DNA of 48,954 nt from Burkholderiales bacterium Ga0074133 (lineage in GTDB: Bacteria; Pseudomonadota; Gammaproteobacteria; Burkholderiales; Burkholderiaceae_C). Where the stretch lies: contig LNEG01000176.1 of assembly GCA_001464865.1 (NCBI GenBank), forward strand, positions 1 through 48,954, given 5' to 3'. Below, in pieces: positions 10,701 to 19,656 of the stretch. Numbering within the stretch: position 1 is the first letter of the stretch; the number at the start of each line of letters is the position of its first letter. The position numbers and the translations under genes were made by a program. Below the pieces are notes generated by a model. It was given only the letters and a program-made list of their open reading frames with translations, was not told the DNA's origin and did not search any database.

Positions 10701-10720
10701 CTTGCCTTGCCTTGCCTTGC
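10701..10720. repeat. Tandem CTTGC pentamer, four copies
   Basis: Four perfect copies of CTTGC run head to tail, 22 bases before the patatin start codon and directly before its ribosome-binding site GGGAGG (10726-10731). Changes in copy number could alter spacing upstream of the site but would not change the reading frame of the gene. It may also be chance in GC-rich DNA. Confidence 0.55.
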
Positions 10721-10741
10721 CGTGCGGGAGGCTTTGCGACA

Positions 10742-11953
10742 ATGACCGCCATGAAAGCACTGCGCATCCATGCGGGCCCGCGCGCCCGCCAGCACATCGC
10801 CGAACACGGGCTGCAGCCCTCTGACGTCGGTGTGATTCCGGCGGCTGCCGGCGGCCCCAAGGGGCTCATCCTCGGCCCGCTGGACCGGTACATCTTTGGC
10901 CAGTGGCTTGCCCGGTCCACCCAGCCTGTGCACCTGGTGGGCGCGTCCATCGGAGCCTGGCGCATGGCCACCGCCTGTCTCGATCAAGCGGTGGCCGCCT
11001 TCGAGCGGCTCGAGCACGACTACATCCAGCAGCAATACGAGATACCCCCCGGCAAAAAGCGGCCTTCGGCGGCCCATGTGAGCGAGCGGTTCGGGCACAA
11101 CCTGCAGGCTTTCTACGGCGGCCGGGTGGATGAGGTGCTGGGCCACCCGCGCTTTCGGCTGCACATCGTCACATCGCGCGGGCGGCACATGCTGCGGCGC
11201 GAGCATGGGCTGGCTACGCCGCTGGGCTACCTGGGCGCGTTCGTGACCAACACCATGCACCGCAAGGCCATGGGTGCGTGGCTGGAGCGCGTGGTGTTTT
11301 CATCGCCCAGCCTTCCCTCCGAGATTGCTGGCTGCGCAGCCTTGCCGTTTGCCACCACCGACTACCGAACCCGGCAGGTGGCCCTGGATGCCAGCAACTT
11401 CATGCCGGCCCTGCAGGCCAGCTGTTCCATCCCGTTTGTATTGCAGGCGGTCCATGACATTCCCGGCGCACCGCGCGGCGCGTACTGGGACGGCGGCATT
11501 ACCGACTACCACATGCACCTCGCGTACCGCACTGCCAGCGATGCGAAGGATGCTATCAATGTAATAGCTAAAGGTGCAATCAAAACGGAGGCTACAGGCC
11601 AGTTTGACCCAAAAACAGTCGGTGCGGCACCCCCGCCGGCCCCGGGCGGGCTGGTGCTGTACCCGCACTTTCAGCACCGGGTGGTGCCGGGGTGGCTCGA
11701 CAAGGGCCTCAAGTGGCGCCACAAGGCCACGCCCGCGCTCGACAGCATGGTGGTGCTGTCACCCAACCCCGACTGGGTTCGCAGTCTGCCCAACGCCAAG
11801 CTGCCCGACCGCAACGACTTCACGCACTATGGCACCGACAGTGCGGCCCGTGCCAAGGCATGGCTGACGGCGACCCGTGCCAGCCAGCAGCTGGTAGACG
11901 AGTGGGCGCAATGGCTGGAGCGGCCCGACCTGGAGTCTGTGCACGCTTTGTAA
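10742..11953 (+). CDS. Patatin-like phospholipase/acyl hydrolase
   Basis: This 403-residue protein has the patatin Ser-Asp catalytic dyad: nucleophile Ser69 in GASIG (67-71) and Asp250 in DGG (250-252). A Gly-rich loop (PAAAGGPKG, about 33-41) likely forms the oxyanion hole. It would hydrolyse acyl esters of lipids. No signal peptide is seen. The start at 10742 has GGGAGG about 10 bases upstream; ATG at 10751 is a close alternative. Residues about 270-292 (DAINVIAKGA onward) are encoded by DNA that matches the AT-rich hairpin repeat family found elsewhere in the window, so the repeat appears to have been absorbed in frame into this gene after the catalytic Asp. Confidence 0.88.
   Translation: MTAMKALRIHAGPRARQHIAEHGLQPSDVGVIPAAAGGPKGLILGPLDRYIFGQWLARSTQPVHLVGASIGAWRMATACLDQAVAAFERLEHDYIQQQYEIPPGKKRPSAAHVSERFGHNLQAFYGGRVDEVLGHPRFRLHIVTSRGRHMLRREHGLATPLGYLGAFVTNTMHRKAMGAWLERVVFSSPSLPSEIAGCAALPFATTDYRTRQVALDASNFMPALQASCSIPFVLQAVHDIPGAPRGAYWDGGITDYHMHLAYRTASDAKDAINVIAKGAIKTEATGQFDPKTVGAAPPPAPGGLVLYPHFQHRVVPGWLDKGLKWRHKATPALDSMVVLSPNPDWVRSLPNAKLPDRNDFTHYGTDSAARAKAWLTATRASQQLVDEWAQWLERPDLESVHAL
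11549..11615 (+). repeat. AT-rich hairpin repeat, copy 2, inside the patatin gene
   Basis: The core GATGCTATCAATGTAATAGC (11549-11568) contains the inverted GCTAT/ATAGC pair and is followed by an arm ending TTTGACCCAAAAA (11603-11615). Both ends match the minus-strand reading of copy 4 (37309-37377), which has GATGCTATGAATTAAATAGC and TTTGACCCAAAAA in the same order and at similar spacing. It lies wholly within coding sequence, keeps the frame and adds no stop codon. Confidence 0.7.
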
Positions 11954-12003
11954 TGCCGCGGGCGCAGGTTGCGAGTGCCCGCGATGCAGGCTCAGGCCGC
12001 GGC

Positions 12004-14864
12004 TCAGGCGGCCGAGGTGGGGCGATGCAGGCTACCGGCTGGCAGAGGGGCCGGGGAGGGGGCGGAGGGCGTGGCAGCCAGGCCGGCATGGCGTGCCCGG
12101 GCCCAGCCCAGCACGTCGGCGGCGGGCATGGGCCGGGCAATGCCGAAGCCCTGGGCGCGCTCGCACCCCAGCTCCAGCAGCCGGGCCGCCTGCTCGGGTG
12201 TTTCCACCCCCTCGGCCAGCACGTGGCGCTTGAAGGCCTTGGCCAGCCCCACGATGGCGCTGATCAGCGTGGCGTCGTCCCCGCCTTGCAGCAGGCCGCG
12301 CACGAATGACTGGTCGATCTTGATCGTCTCTGCGGGCAGGCGCTTGAGGTAGGACAGCGACGAGAAGTCGGTGCCAAAGTCGTCCAGCGCAAAGCGCACG
12401 CCCAGATCCTGGCACTCGCGCATCACGCCGCGCATCTCCTCGATATCGTCGAGCGCCGCCGATTCGAGGATTTCAAGCTCCAGACGCCGCGGATCGATCT
12501 CGGGGCAGGCGAGCAGCAGCTCTTTCAGGCGCTCCACAAACCGTGGCCGGTGGAAGTGGGCGGCGGCCACGTTGACGCTGACTTCCCACTGCGCACCCGC
12601 CCGCGTCCACACCCGCATCTGCATCAGCGCTTCGCGCAGCACCCATTCGCCGAGCTCGGCTTCCAGGTCAGTGTTTTCGATCAGGGGCAGCACATGCTGG
12701 GGCCCCAGCAGGCCCTGTTCGGGGTGTTGCCACCGCAGCAGGGCTTCGACACCGATCATCGCGCCGGTGCGCAGGTTGACCTTGGGCTGGTAGTGCAAGA
12801 CCAGCTCTCCTCGCAGCAAGGCCTGGGCGATGCGCGTCTGCCGCGTGTGGTGCGTCTGTACCGCATGGTCGCGCTGCACATCGAAAAAGTGCACCTGGTT
12901 GCGCCCCAGGCTCTTGGCCTGGCACATGGCCTGATCGGCATGGCGCAGCAGGGTGTCAGGGTTGGCGTCGTCGTGGGGGAACACGGCAGCGCCAATGCTC
13001 ACGGTGGTGCGCACGGTGCGGTCATCGATGGCATAGGGCGTGGACAGCTGGGCCAGCAGGGCTGCAAGGCGTGCCTCGATGGAAGCCAGATCGGGCTGGT
13101 CGCCCAGCAGCAGCACGAATTCGTCGCCCCCCATGCGGGCGACCGTTTCCGAAGGCCCCAGGGCAAATGCCGAGAGGCGCTTGGCCGTTTCCTTGAGCAG
13201 GCGGTCACCCAGGCGGTTGCCGTACGCGTCGTTGACGGCCTGGAAATGGTCCAGGTCCAGCATGCATACCGCCAGCAGGGACTGGCGGTTGCGGGACACG
13301 AAGATGGCATGCGTGAGGCGCTCGGCCATGGCCGACCGGCTGTACACGCCAGTCAGCGGATCGTGCCGGGCGTGCCAGGAGATCTGGTGACGCAGGTTGC
13401 GCGTCTCGGTCACGTCGCGGAACACCAGCACGCAGCCGGCTGCGCTGCCGTCGGCCTCGCGGATGGCCGAGGCCGTGTATTCGATGGCGTACCGCTCGCC
13501 AGATCGGTGCAGCAGCACGTCGGGCGCAGGCAGTTGCAGCGCGCCGCTGATGGTGTCGCGTTCACCGCCCGGATCCACGTTGCGGCTCACCGGCTCGTCG
13601 CTGAGCCGGAACACCTCGTCGATGTGCTGGCCCAGCGCCTGTTCCATGGTGAATCCGGTCATCAGCTGCGCGGTTTCGTTGATGGACTCGACATGACCCG
13701 ACGCATCGGTGGTGATCACGCCATCGCCGATCGATGCGAGCGTGATCTCGGCACGGTCCTTCTCGGCGCGCAAGGCCTGTTGTGCATGGTTGCGCTCGGT
13801 CACGTCCACCAGCGTGCCGATGGTGCCTGCCAGGACGCCGCTGGTGCTGGTGAACGAGGCCTGGTAGTACGCCATGTCCCTGTCGGTACCGTCTGCCATC
13901 CGCACGCGGATCTCGTTGGCTTGCGCACCCGCCAGCTGGGCCGACAGCGGGACTGTGCGCAGTGCGCCAGCGCGGCGGGCGCCCGCCGCAATGCAGCGTC
14001 TGCCACGCCGGACGAATCCACCAGGCGCTGCCATGCGCGGTTGGTCTCCACCGGGTTGCCGCTGGTATCGCGCACCAGCACGGGCAGCGGCAGCGCGTCG
14101 ATCAGCTGGCGTTGGAAATGCAGTTGCTCGCTTTGCTGTCGCTGGGTGTCATGCAGCGACACCACCAGCGACTGCACCTTGCCCGCCATGTCATTGAACG
14201 CCTCGGCCATGGCGCGGGATTCGAGGGTGCCCGTGACCTCCATGCGCGTGCCCAGGTGACCGTTGCGGAAAGCCTCGGTAGCGCTGGACAGGCGCCGCAG
14301 GGTGCGCATGTTGGCGCGCAACAGCAGCGTGAGCAGGAACAGGGTGGTGAAGATGTTGAGCGCAGAGATGCGCATCTGCACTTCCACGGCCTTCCAGACC
14401 TTTCCCGCCAGCGGCTCTGGATGTAGTGTCATGGTCAGCCGCCCGGTGCGCCCGTTTCCCAGGTCCCGGCCAAACTGCTTGACCGGCGGCGTGATGGTGA
14501 CCCAGCCCAGAAACCATGCGGGCGCGGCCACCGGCGCAGGAGGCTCTGCCAGCTCGACCGGGTCGGCGTCGCCGACCTGCCAGCGCAGGCTCGCCCAGGC
14601 CTCGCCCAGGCCGGCGGCTCCATGCTGCAGCACCTCGGCAGCGGCGTTGACATCGCCTTCGGGCATCGCGGCGAGCAGGGGAAGCATCGTGTCGCCCACC
14701 CTGCGCATTTCGGCCTCGGCCAGCCGCGTGATCTCTGCCGTTTCAGAACCGATGAGGAAGTGGTAACGCACCCCGCTGGCCAGCAGGATCATCAGCAGCA
14801 CCGGCACATACAGCCGCGGGTAGGTGCCTTGCACAAGCCATTTGCCAAGATTCCCGCTGCGCAT
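12004..14864 (-). pseudogene. Membrane PAS-GGDEF-EAL protein, frameshifted
   Basis: One gene for a c-di-GMP signalling protein is split between two frames: the N-terminal part reads from 14864 and stays open to 13800, while the C-terminal part reads in another frame to 12004. The product would have a membrane segment (about residues 8-30), a periplasmic region, a second membrane segment, HAMP, two PAS domains, GGDEF (GGDEF near 13117-13134, no RxxD site) and EAL (EAL near 12739-12747, with EILES, DDFG and AEGVET intact). The frames meet inside the first PAS domain near 13972-13989, a perfect 18-base GC palindrome. One missing base restores a frame of about 953 residues. GGGAG at 14874-14878 supports the start at 14864. 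It could be a true mutation or a sequencing error. Confidence 0.8.
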
Positions 14865-15285
14865 GTGTTCTTGCTCCCAGCACAAAGTAATGAACTGTAA
14901 TTAATGCGATGAGTCTACAGCGCGCTGACGCGGGCGCCGCCCACCAGACGTGCACCGGCGGGGCCGCGCCGTGGCCCTTGGCCACCGCGGTCGGGCCGGC
15001 AGACTGACAGCGCCGCGAAAACTGGTGTGCTGAAGCGTACTGCAGCCCGCACACGGCCAGCGATTTCACAGGCGATTCGGCACCGGTTTCGGGACAGGCG
15101 GGCCTGGGCCAACGCCGAACAGGTCTCGCGCGCAGCGCATTCCTGGCGCGAGCCATGCCCGCCCACGGTGGCGTGCGGGCCTTGCGCCGGGATGAGCACG
15201 CCCGGATGACCGGTGCAGAAGGTGCAGTGCAGGGGCAGGCAGCCAGGGGCGCTTTCGTGCACGCCGCCACGCACCGCCGTTTCGC
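14865..15285. other. Intergenic region of about 420 bases
   Basis: I see no supported gene. The end next to the PAS-GGDEF-EAL gene (14879-14915) is AT-rich compared with the rest and is the likely place for that gene's promoter, but no clean -35/-10 pair stands out. The remaining 350 bases are GC-rich and featureless; short open frames there have Arg/Ala/Pro compositions typical of random GC-rich sequence. Confidence 0.4.
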
Positions 15286-16422
15286 CTACAGCGACTGCGT
15301 CAGCATGTCCCTGTACTCATCGGCCGTGGCTACGCGCGGGTTGGTCTTGTGGCAATGGTCTGCCGTGGCACCCTTGATGATGTCGTCGAACATGTCGGCC
15401 GTGACACCCATCGCGGCCAGGCCCGAGGGCAGGCCCAGGCGGGCGCTCATGTCGCGGATCGCATCGGGGATGTCGGACGCCGACGCCAGGCCCATGGCGT
15501 GCGCCATGCGTTCCAGCCGCTGGTCCTTTTGCACCGATTCAGCCGTGGCGTTGAAGCGCACCACCGCTGGCAAAAACATCGCGTTGAGCGTGCCATGGTG
15601 CAGGCGCGGGTTGACGCCGCCCAGGCTGTGGCTGAGCGAGTGCACTGCGCCCAGGCCCTTCTGGAAGGCCATGGCACCCTGCATGCTCGCGCTCATCATG
15701 TGCAGGCGGGCATCGCGGTCGCTGCCGTTGCGCGTGGCGCGCTCGATGTGCGCCCAGCCGCGGGTGAGGCCGTCCAGCGCGATGCCGTCGGCCGGCGGAT
15801 TGAAGGCCGCGGACATGAAGGTTTCCATGCAGTGGGCGATCGCATCCATGCCGGTGGCCGCGGTGAGCATGGGCGGAAGGCCCAGGGTGAGATCAGGGTC
15901 GCAGATGGCGGCCTTGGGCACCAGATGCCACGAGTGAAAGCCCAGCTTGCGGTGGTCGTCCACGATGATGATCGCGCCGCGGGCGACTTCGCTGCCGGTG
16001 CCGCTGGTGGTGGGCACGGCAATCAGTGGTGCTGCGCGCTCGGTGATGCGGGGCGAGCCGCCTTCGATGGTGGCGTAGTGCGTGAGCGGGCCTTCGTGTG
16101 TGGCGGCAATCGCAATGCCCTTGGCGCAGTCGATGGCCGAGCCGCCACCCACCGCAATCAGCCCGTCGCAGCCCTGAGCCTTGTAAACGGCCACAGCGGC
16201 GCGCACGGCGGCCTCGGTGGGGTTCGACGGGGTTTCATCAAACACGGCCACCGTCAGCCCTGCCAGCGCATCCAGCGCCTTTTGCAGCACGCCAGCCGCG
16301 CGCACGCCGGCATCGGTCACCACCAGCGGCCGGGTGATGCCAACGCGTTCGCACTCCTGCTTCAGCAGCGCAACAGCGCCAAACTCGAACTGGATCTGGG
16401 TCACGTAGTAGATGAAGGCCAT
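15286..16422 (-). CDS. Iron-containing alcohol dehydrogenase
   Basis: This 378-residue protein is a type III (iron-dependent) alcohol dehydrogenase using NAD(P). The cofactor-binding GGGSAIDCAKG lies near residue 90-100, PTTSGTGSE near 137-145, and the metal-ligand region has GMDAIAHCMETF followed by HSLSHSLGG and NPRLHHG. The start at 16422 (MAFIYYVTQ) matches family N-termini; an in-frame ATG 20 codons upstream adds unrelated residues. The exact substrate is unknown: relatives act on ethanol, butanol, 4-hydroxybutyrate or lactaldehyde. It faces away from the esterase gene at 16635, so the roughly 210 bases between them should carry both promoters. Confidence 0.92.
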   Translation of the reverse strand: MAFIYYVTQIQFEFGAVALLKQECERVGITRPLVVTDAGVRAAGVLQKALDALAGLTVAVFDETPSNPTEAAVRAAVAVYKAQGCDGLIAVGGGSAIDCAKGIAIAATHEGPLTHYATIEGGSPRITERAAPLIAVPTTSGTGSEVARGAIIIVDDHRKLGFHSWHLVPKAAICDPDLTLGLPPMLTAATGMDAIAHCMETFMSAAFNPPADGIALDGLTRGWAHIERATRNGSDRDARLHMMSASMQGAMAFQKGLGAVHSLSHSLGGVNPRLHHGTLNAMFLPAVVRFNATAESVQKDQRLERMAHAMGLASASDIPDAIRDMSARLGLPSGLAAMGVTADMFDDIIKGATADHCHKTNPRVATADEYRDMLTQSL

Positions 16423-16634
16423 GGTCTTGCGAAAGGTTGGGTTTACGATTCCTGCCGCGAACTCTACCCCTGGCGCACGCACATGACCACCACGCTGACC
16501 TGCAGACCGCGCGTGTAGCCCGTTGCTCCGTCACGTCTGCGACAGCGCAGTGCGCGGGCCCGCCAAGCGATGCCGGAAGATGACGCGCACGCACTGCATC
16601 GCCAGGCCGCCCCGATGGACCAGCCCTCCCACCC

Positions 16635-17597
16635 ATGACCTCTTTGAATCTGCACCGTACGCGGCTCACGCCGCAAATGCACAGCGTGCTCGAACGCATG
16701 GCGCGCGCCGGGCACCCGCCGCTGCACACCCGCTCGCCAGCCGATGCCCGCGTGGCCTACGAGGCCGGCTCGGGCGTACTCGAGGTGCCCAAGGCAGCGC
16801 TCGCCCGTGTGGAAGACTTCACCATCCCGGCGCGCGATGGCCATGCGCTGCCCATGCGGCTGTATGCGCCGTCGGCCGATGCGGGCCTGCCCGTGCTGCT
16901 GTACCTGCACGGTGGCGGCTTCACGATTGGCTCCATTGCCACGCACGACATCCTGTGCCGCGAGCTGTCGCGGCTGGCGGGTTGCATGGTGGTTTCGCTC
17001 GACTACCGGCTCGCGCCCGAACACCGGTTTCCCACTGCCAGCAACGACGCCTGGGATGCGCTGGCCTGGCTGGCCGCCAACGCTGCAAAGATCGGAGCAG
17101 ACCCTGCGCGACTGGCGGTGGGCGGCGACAGCGCAGGTGGCACGCTGGCCGCCGTCAACGCGATCCTGGCGCGCGATGCGGGCTTGCCGCTGGCGTTGCA
17201 GCTGCTCGTCTACCCGGGCTGCGCGGCGCACCAGGACACACCTTCACACGCGCTTTACGCCCAGGGCCTGGTGCTGGAGGAGCCCGCCATCAGCTGGTTC
17301 TTTGGCCACTATGTACAGACCCGCGCCGAGCGCGAGGACTGGCGCTTTGCGCCGCTGCTGGCCCCGGATGTGGACGGCGTGGCGCCCGCCTGGATCGGCC
17401 TGGCCGAGTGCGACCCGCTGGTGGATGAGGGCGTGGACTACGCCGACAAGCTCCGGCTGGCGGGGGTGGCGGTCGACCTGGAGATCTACCGCGGCGTGAC
17501 GCACGAATTCATCAAGATGGGCCGCGCCATCCCCGAGGCGCGGCAGGCCCATGCCGACGCGGCCCGCGCGCTGCGCAATGCTTTCCATAGGGAGTGA
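16635..17597 (+). CDS. Alpha/beta hydrolase, hormone-sensitive-lipase type esterase
   Basis: This 320-residue protein belongs to the bacterial HSL (family IV) esterases that hydrolyse short-chain acyl esters. The oxyanion motif HGGG is at 92-95, the nucleophile Ser166 in GDSAGG, Asp260 in ECDPLVDEG and His290 in VTHEF complete the triad. No signal peptide is present, so it is likely cytoplasmic. It ends seven bases before the ATG of the thioesterase-acetyltransferase gene, whose ribosome-binding site overlaps its last codons; the two are almost certainly co-transcribed and coupled. No clear ribosome-binding site precedes its own start. Confidence 0.92.
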   Translation: MTSLNLHRTRLTPQMHSVLERMARAGHPPLHTRSPADARVAYEAGSGVLEVPKAALARVEDFTIPARDGHALPMRLYAPSADAGLPVLLYLHGGGFTIGSIATHDILCRELSRLAGCMVVSLDYRLAPEHRFPTASNDAWDALAWLAANAAKIGADPARLAVGGDSAGGTLAAVNAILARDAGLPLALQLLVYPGCAAHQDTPSHALYAQGLVLEEPAISWFFGHYVQTRAEREDWRFAPLLAPDVDGVAPAWIGLAECDPLVDEGVDYADKLRLAGVAVDLEIYRGVTHEFIKMGRAIPEARQAHADAARALRNAFHRE

Positions 17598-17604
17598 CTT
17601 CGAC

Positions 17605-18468
17605 ATGCAACGTTCCGACTTCCGCTGCTTTCACCGCCTGCGCGTGCGCTGGGCCGAGGTGGACATGCAAAAGATCGTGTTCAACGGCCATTACCTGATG
17701 TACATCGACACCGCCATGTCGGACTACTGGCGGGCACTGGCCTTGCCCTACGAAGCCAGCATGCACGCGCTGGGCGGAGAGATGTACGTCAAGAAGGCCA
17801 CGGTGGAATACCACGCATCGGCCCGGCTGGATGACACGCTGGATGTGGGGCTTCGCTGCGCCCGGGTGGGCAATTCGTCGTGCCTGTTTCAGGCGGGCAT
17901 CTTCACGGGCGACCGCTTGCTGGTGACCGGCGAGCTGGTCTATGTGTTTGCCGACCCGGCCACGCAGACCTCGCGCCCGGTGCCGCCTGCGCTGAGAGCG
18001 ATCTTCGACAGCTTTGAGGCCGGTGCCGAAATGGCCGAGGTGCGTACGGGCGACTGGAATGCGCTGGGGCGCGATGCGGCCAGGCTGCGCACGGCCGTGT
18101 TCGTGCAGGAGCAGGGCATCCCTGCCGAGATCGAGGCCGATGCGCTGGACGCCACGGCCCGCCACGCCGTGGTTTTCAACCGCCTGGGCATGCCCGTCGC
18201 CACGGGCCGACTGCTGCAGGCTTCGCCCGGCGTGGGCCGCATTGGCCGCATGGCCGTGGACCGCTCGGTGCGCGGCTCGCAATGGGGCCGCCGGCTGCTC
18301 GATGCACTGGTGGACGCCGCCCGTGCCCGCGGCGACCGCGAGGTGCAGCTGCACGCCCAGCGCAGCGCCGAGGATTTCTACCGCCGTGCCGGGTTTACAG
18401 CGACGGGCGAGCCGTGGAAGGAAGCGGGCATCGACCACATCGCGATGCACCGGGCGCTGCAGGGCTGA
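17605..18468 (+). CDS. Fusion: YbgC/FadM-type acyl-CoA thioesterase + GNAT acetyltransferase
   Basis: This 287-residue protein joins two enzymes. Residues 1-135 form a hotdog thioesterase of the YbgC/FadM type, with the active-site region RWAEVDMQKIVFNGHYLMY (Asp20). Residues about 145-287 form a GNAT acetyltransferase resembling ElaA, with RTAVFVQEQGIP and the acetyl-CoA motif GRMAVDRSVRGSQWGRRLL (about 213-231). The ATG at 17605 has AGGGAG (17589-17594) at good spacing. The fusion and the esterase gene just upstream suggest linked handling of acyl groups, but that is inference. No frameshift is seen at the domain junction, so the fusion looks genuine. Confidence 0.88.
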   Translation: MQRSDFRCFHRLRVRWAEVDMQKIVFNGHYLMYIDTAMSDYWRALALPYEASMHALGGEMYVKKATVEYHASARLDDTLDVGLRCARVGNSSCLFQAGIFTGDRLLVTGELVYVFADPATQTSRPVPPALRAIFDSFEAGAEMAEVRTGDWNALGRDAARLRTAVFVQEQGIPAEIEADALDATARHAVVFNRLGMPVATGRLLQASPGVGRIGRMAVDRSVRGSQWGRRLLDALVDAARARGDREVQLHAQRSAEDFYRRAGFTATGEPWKEAGIDHIAMHRALQG

Positions 18469-18539
18469 GAGTTGCCATGATGGGCCGGGCTGCCGTGCGG
18501 CCAGGCTAGTGTGGCGTCCCGAGCGCCTCTACCAGGGCT

Positions 18540-18618
18540 TTTTTGGGCATTTTGAAGCGTTTTTGGCCTGGGGTCCTTTGTTTGATTGCCTTGTTTGCTA
18601 TTATAAATATAGCAAAAA
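18540..18618 (-). repeat. AT-rich hairpin repeat, copy 3
   Basis: The core TTTGCTAT (18594-18601), a 7-base loop and ATAGCAAA (18609-18616) form a perfect 8-pair stem. On the minus strand it continues as ATAGCAAACAAGGCAATC and then AAAGGACC and AGGCC, matching the arm of copy 1 and, more loosely, copy 2. It lies between the convergent thioesterase-fusion and ygfZ genes and touches the ygfZ terminator. Confidence 0.6.
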
Positions 18619-18640
18619 GCCACCTTGTGCGCAAGGTGGC
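18614..18640 (-). terminator. Intrinsic terminator of ygfZ
   Basis: On the minus strand GCCACCTT, a 6-base loop and AAGGTGGC (18640 down to 18619) are followed by TTTTT (18618-18614). The 8-pair GC-rich stem with a U-run lies 30 bases after the ygfZ stop codon. Confidence 0.85.
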
Positions 18641-18669
18641 GTGGTCTGGTCACGCGCGCAAGGGGCGCG

Positions 18670-19584
18670 TCAGATGTCGTCGAGCAGCGGGTAGGGCAGG
18701 GGCAGCAGAGTCAGGGGCACACCGTCGGGGGCGCCCACCTGCAGTGGCCCTTCGGCGGCGCTGATCTGCATCGATACGATCAGGTCTGCGCCACCATCAG
18801 GTGCGTTGGCGACCTGCACCACGGTGCCACAAGGCTGTTCGAGGTCACTGGCAGAAAACACCTCGGCCGCCACATTGACCCCCTGCACGGACGCATGGGC
18901 AACGTACGCCCGGCGCTTGAGCGTGCCGCGGAACTGGCTGCGCGCCACGACCTCCTGTCCGGGGTAGCAACCCTTCTTGAAGTTCACGCCATCCACCGAT
19001 TCGTAGTTCAGCATCTGCGGCACAAACGCTTCCAACAGCGGGGTGGTCAGCGTGGCGATGCCGCTGCGCACCTCGCTCCAATGCCACAGCGCAGAGTCGA
19101 GCGCGGCGCCCGCCGGAGCGGTGGAGCCAGCAGACCCGACCCACAGCGCCCGTGGGTATCCGTCTGCAGGATATAGGCGGACCACGCTGGCAGTGCCTTC
19201 GTCAGCCTTGGACCATGGAGCGGCGGGGAGATCAGGAACGGCCGCCGCATCGCCCGCCAGGCCGTACAGCGCGCACTCGGCCGTGGCATCGGTCAGCTTG
19301 ACCTTGGAGCGCAGCACAAACATCGATAACCGCTTGAGCGTGGCGGGCAGCACGTCGGCGCTGCAGACCAGCAGCACCTCGGTGGCGCTGCGCTTGAAGC
19401 CGATGAAGGTCGCCTGCATGCGCCCCTTGGCCGAGAGAAACGCGGCCAGGCGGGCTTCGTTCATGCCCAAAAGGGCAAAGTCCTGCGTGAGCTGGCCATG
19501 GAGGAATTTGGCGGCGTCTTCGCCTTCAGCGCGAATGACACCAAGGTGCGACAAAGGGGCAACGCCGTTCAGGGAGTAAGTCAT
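18670..19584 (-). CDS. ygfZ: YgfZ/GcvT-like folate-binding protein for Fe-S cluster assembly
   Basis: This 304-residue protein is a YgfZ-type tetrahydrofolate-binding protein that supports maintenance and repair of certain Fe-S enzymes. The family signature K-G-C-Y-x-G-Q-E is present as KKGCYPGQE with Cys206. The start at 19584 (MTYSLNGVAPL) fits homologues; upstream in-frame codons overlap the divergent mltG leader. An intrinsic terminator follows at 18614-18640. It is transcribed away from mltG, an arrangement common in related beta-proteobacteria. Confidence 0.93.
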   Translation of the reverse strand: MTYSLNGVAPLSHLGVIRAEGEDAAKFLHGQLTQDFALLGMNEARLAAFLSAKGRMQATFIGFKRSATEVLLVCSADVLPATLKRLSMFVLRSKVKLTDATAECALYGLAGDAAAVPDLPAAPWSKADEGTASVVRLYPADGYPRALWVGSAGSTAPAGAALDSALWHWSEVRSGIATLTTPLLEAFVPQMLNYESVDGVNFKKGCYPGQEVVARSQFRGTLKRRAYVAHASVQGVNVAAEVFSASDLEQPCGTVVQVANAPDGGADLIVSMQISAAEGPLQVGAPDGVPLTLLPLPYPLLDDI

Positions 19585-19656
19585 CGCTGAATTATGATGC
19601 CCGCTCAGTTTCAAGGACCCCTTTGGCGGGGCCACACACATACAGGCAGCAGGGTT

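Noticed and set aside
14743..15274. Possible small genes on the minus strand in the gap before the PAS-GGDEF-EAL gene
   Set aside because: Cys/Arg/Pro-rich composition, no ribosome-binding site, no domain, and they overlap a gene start.
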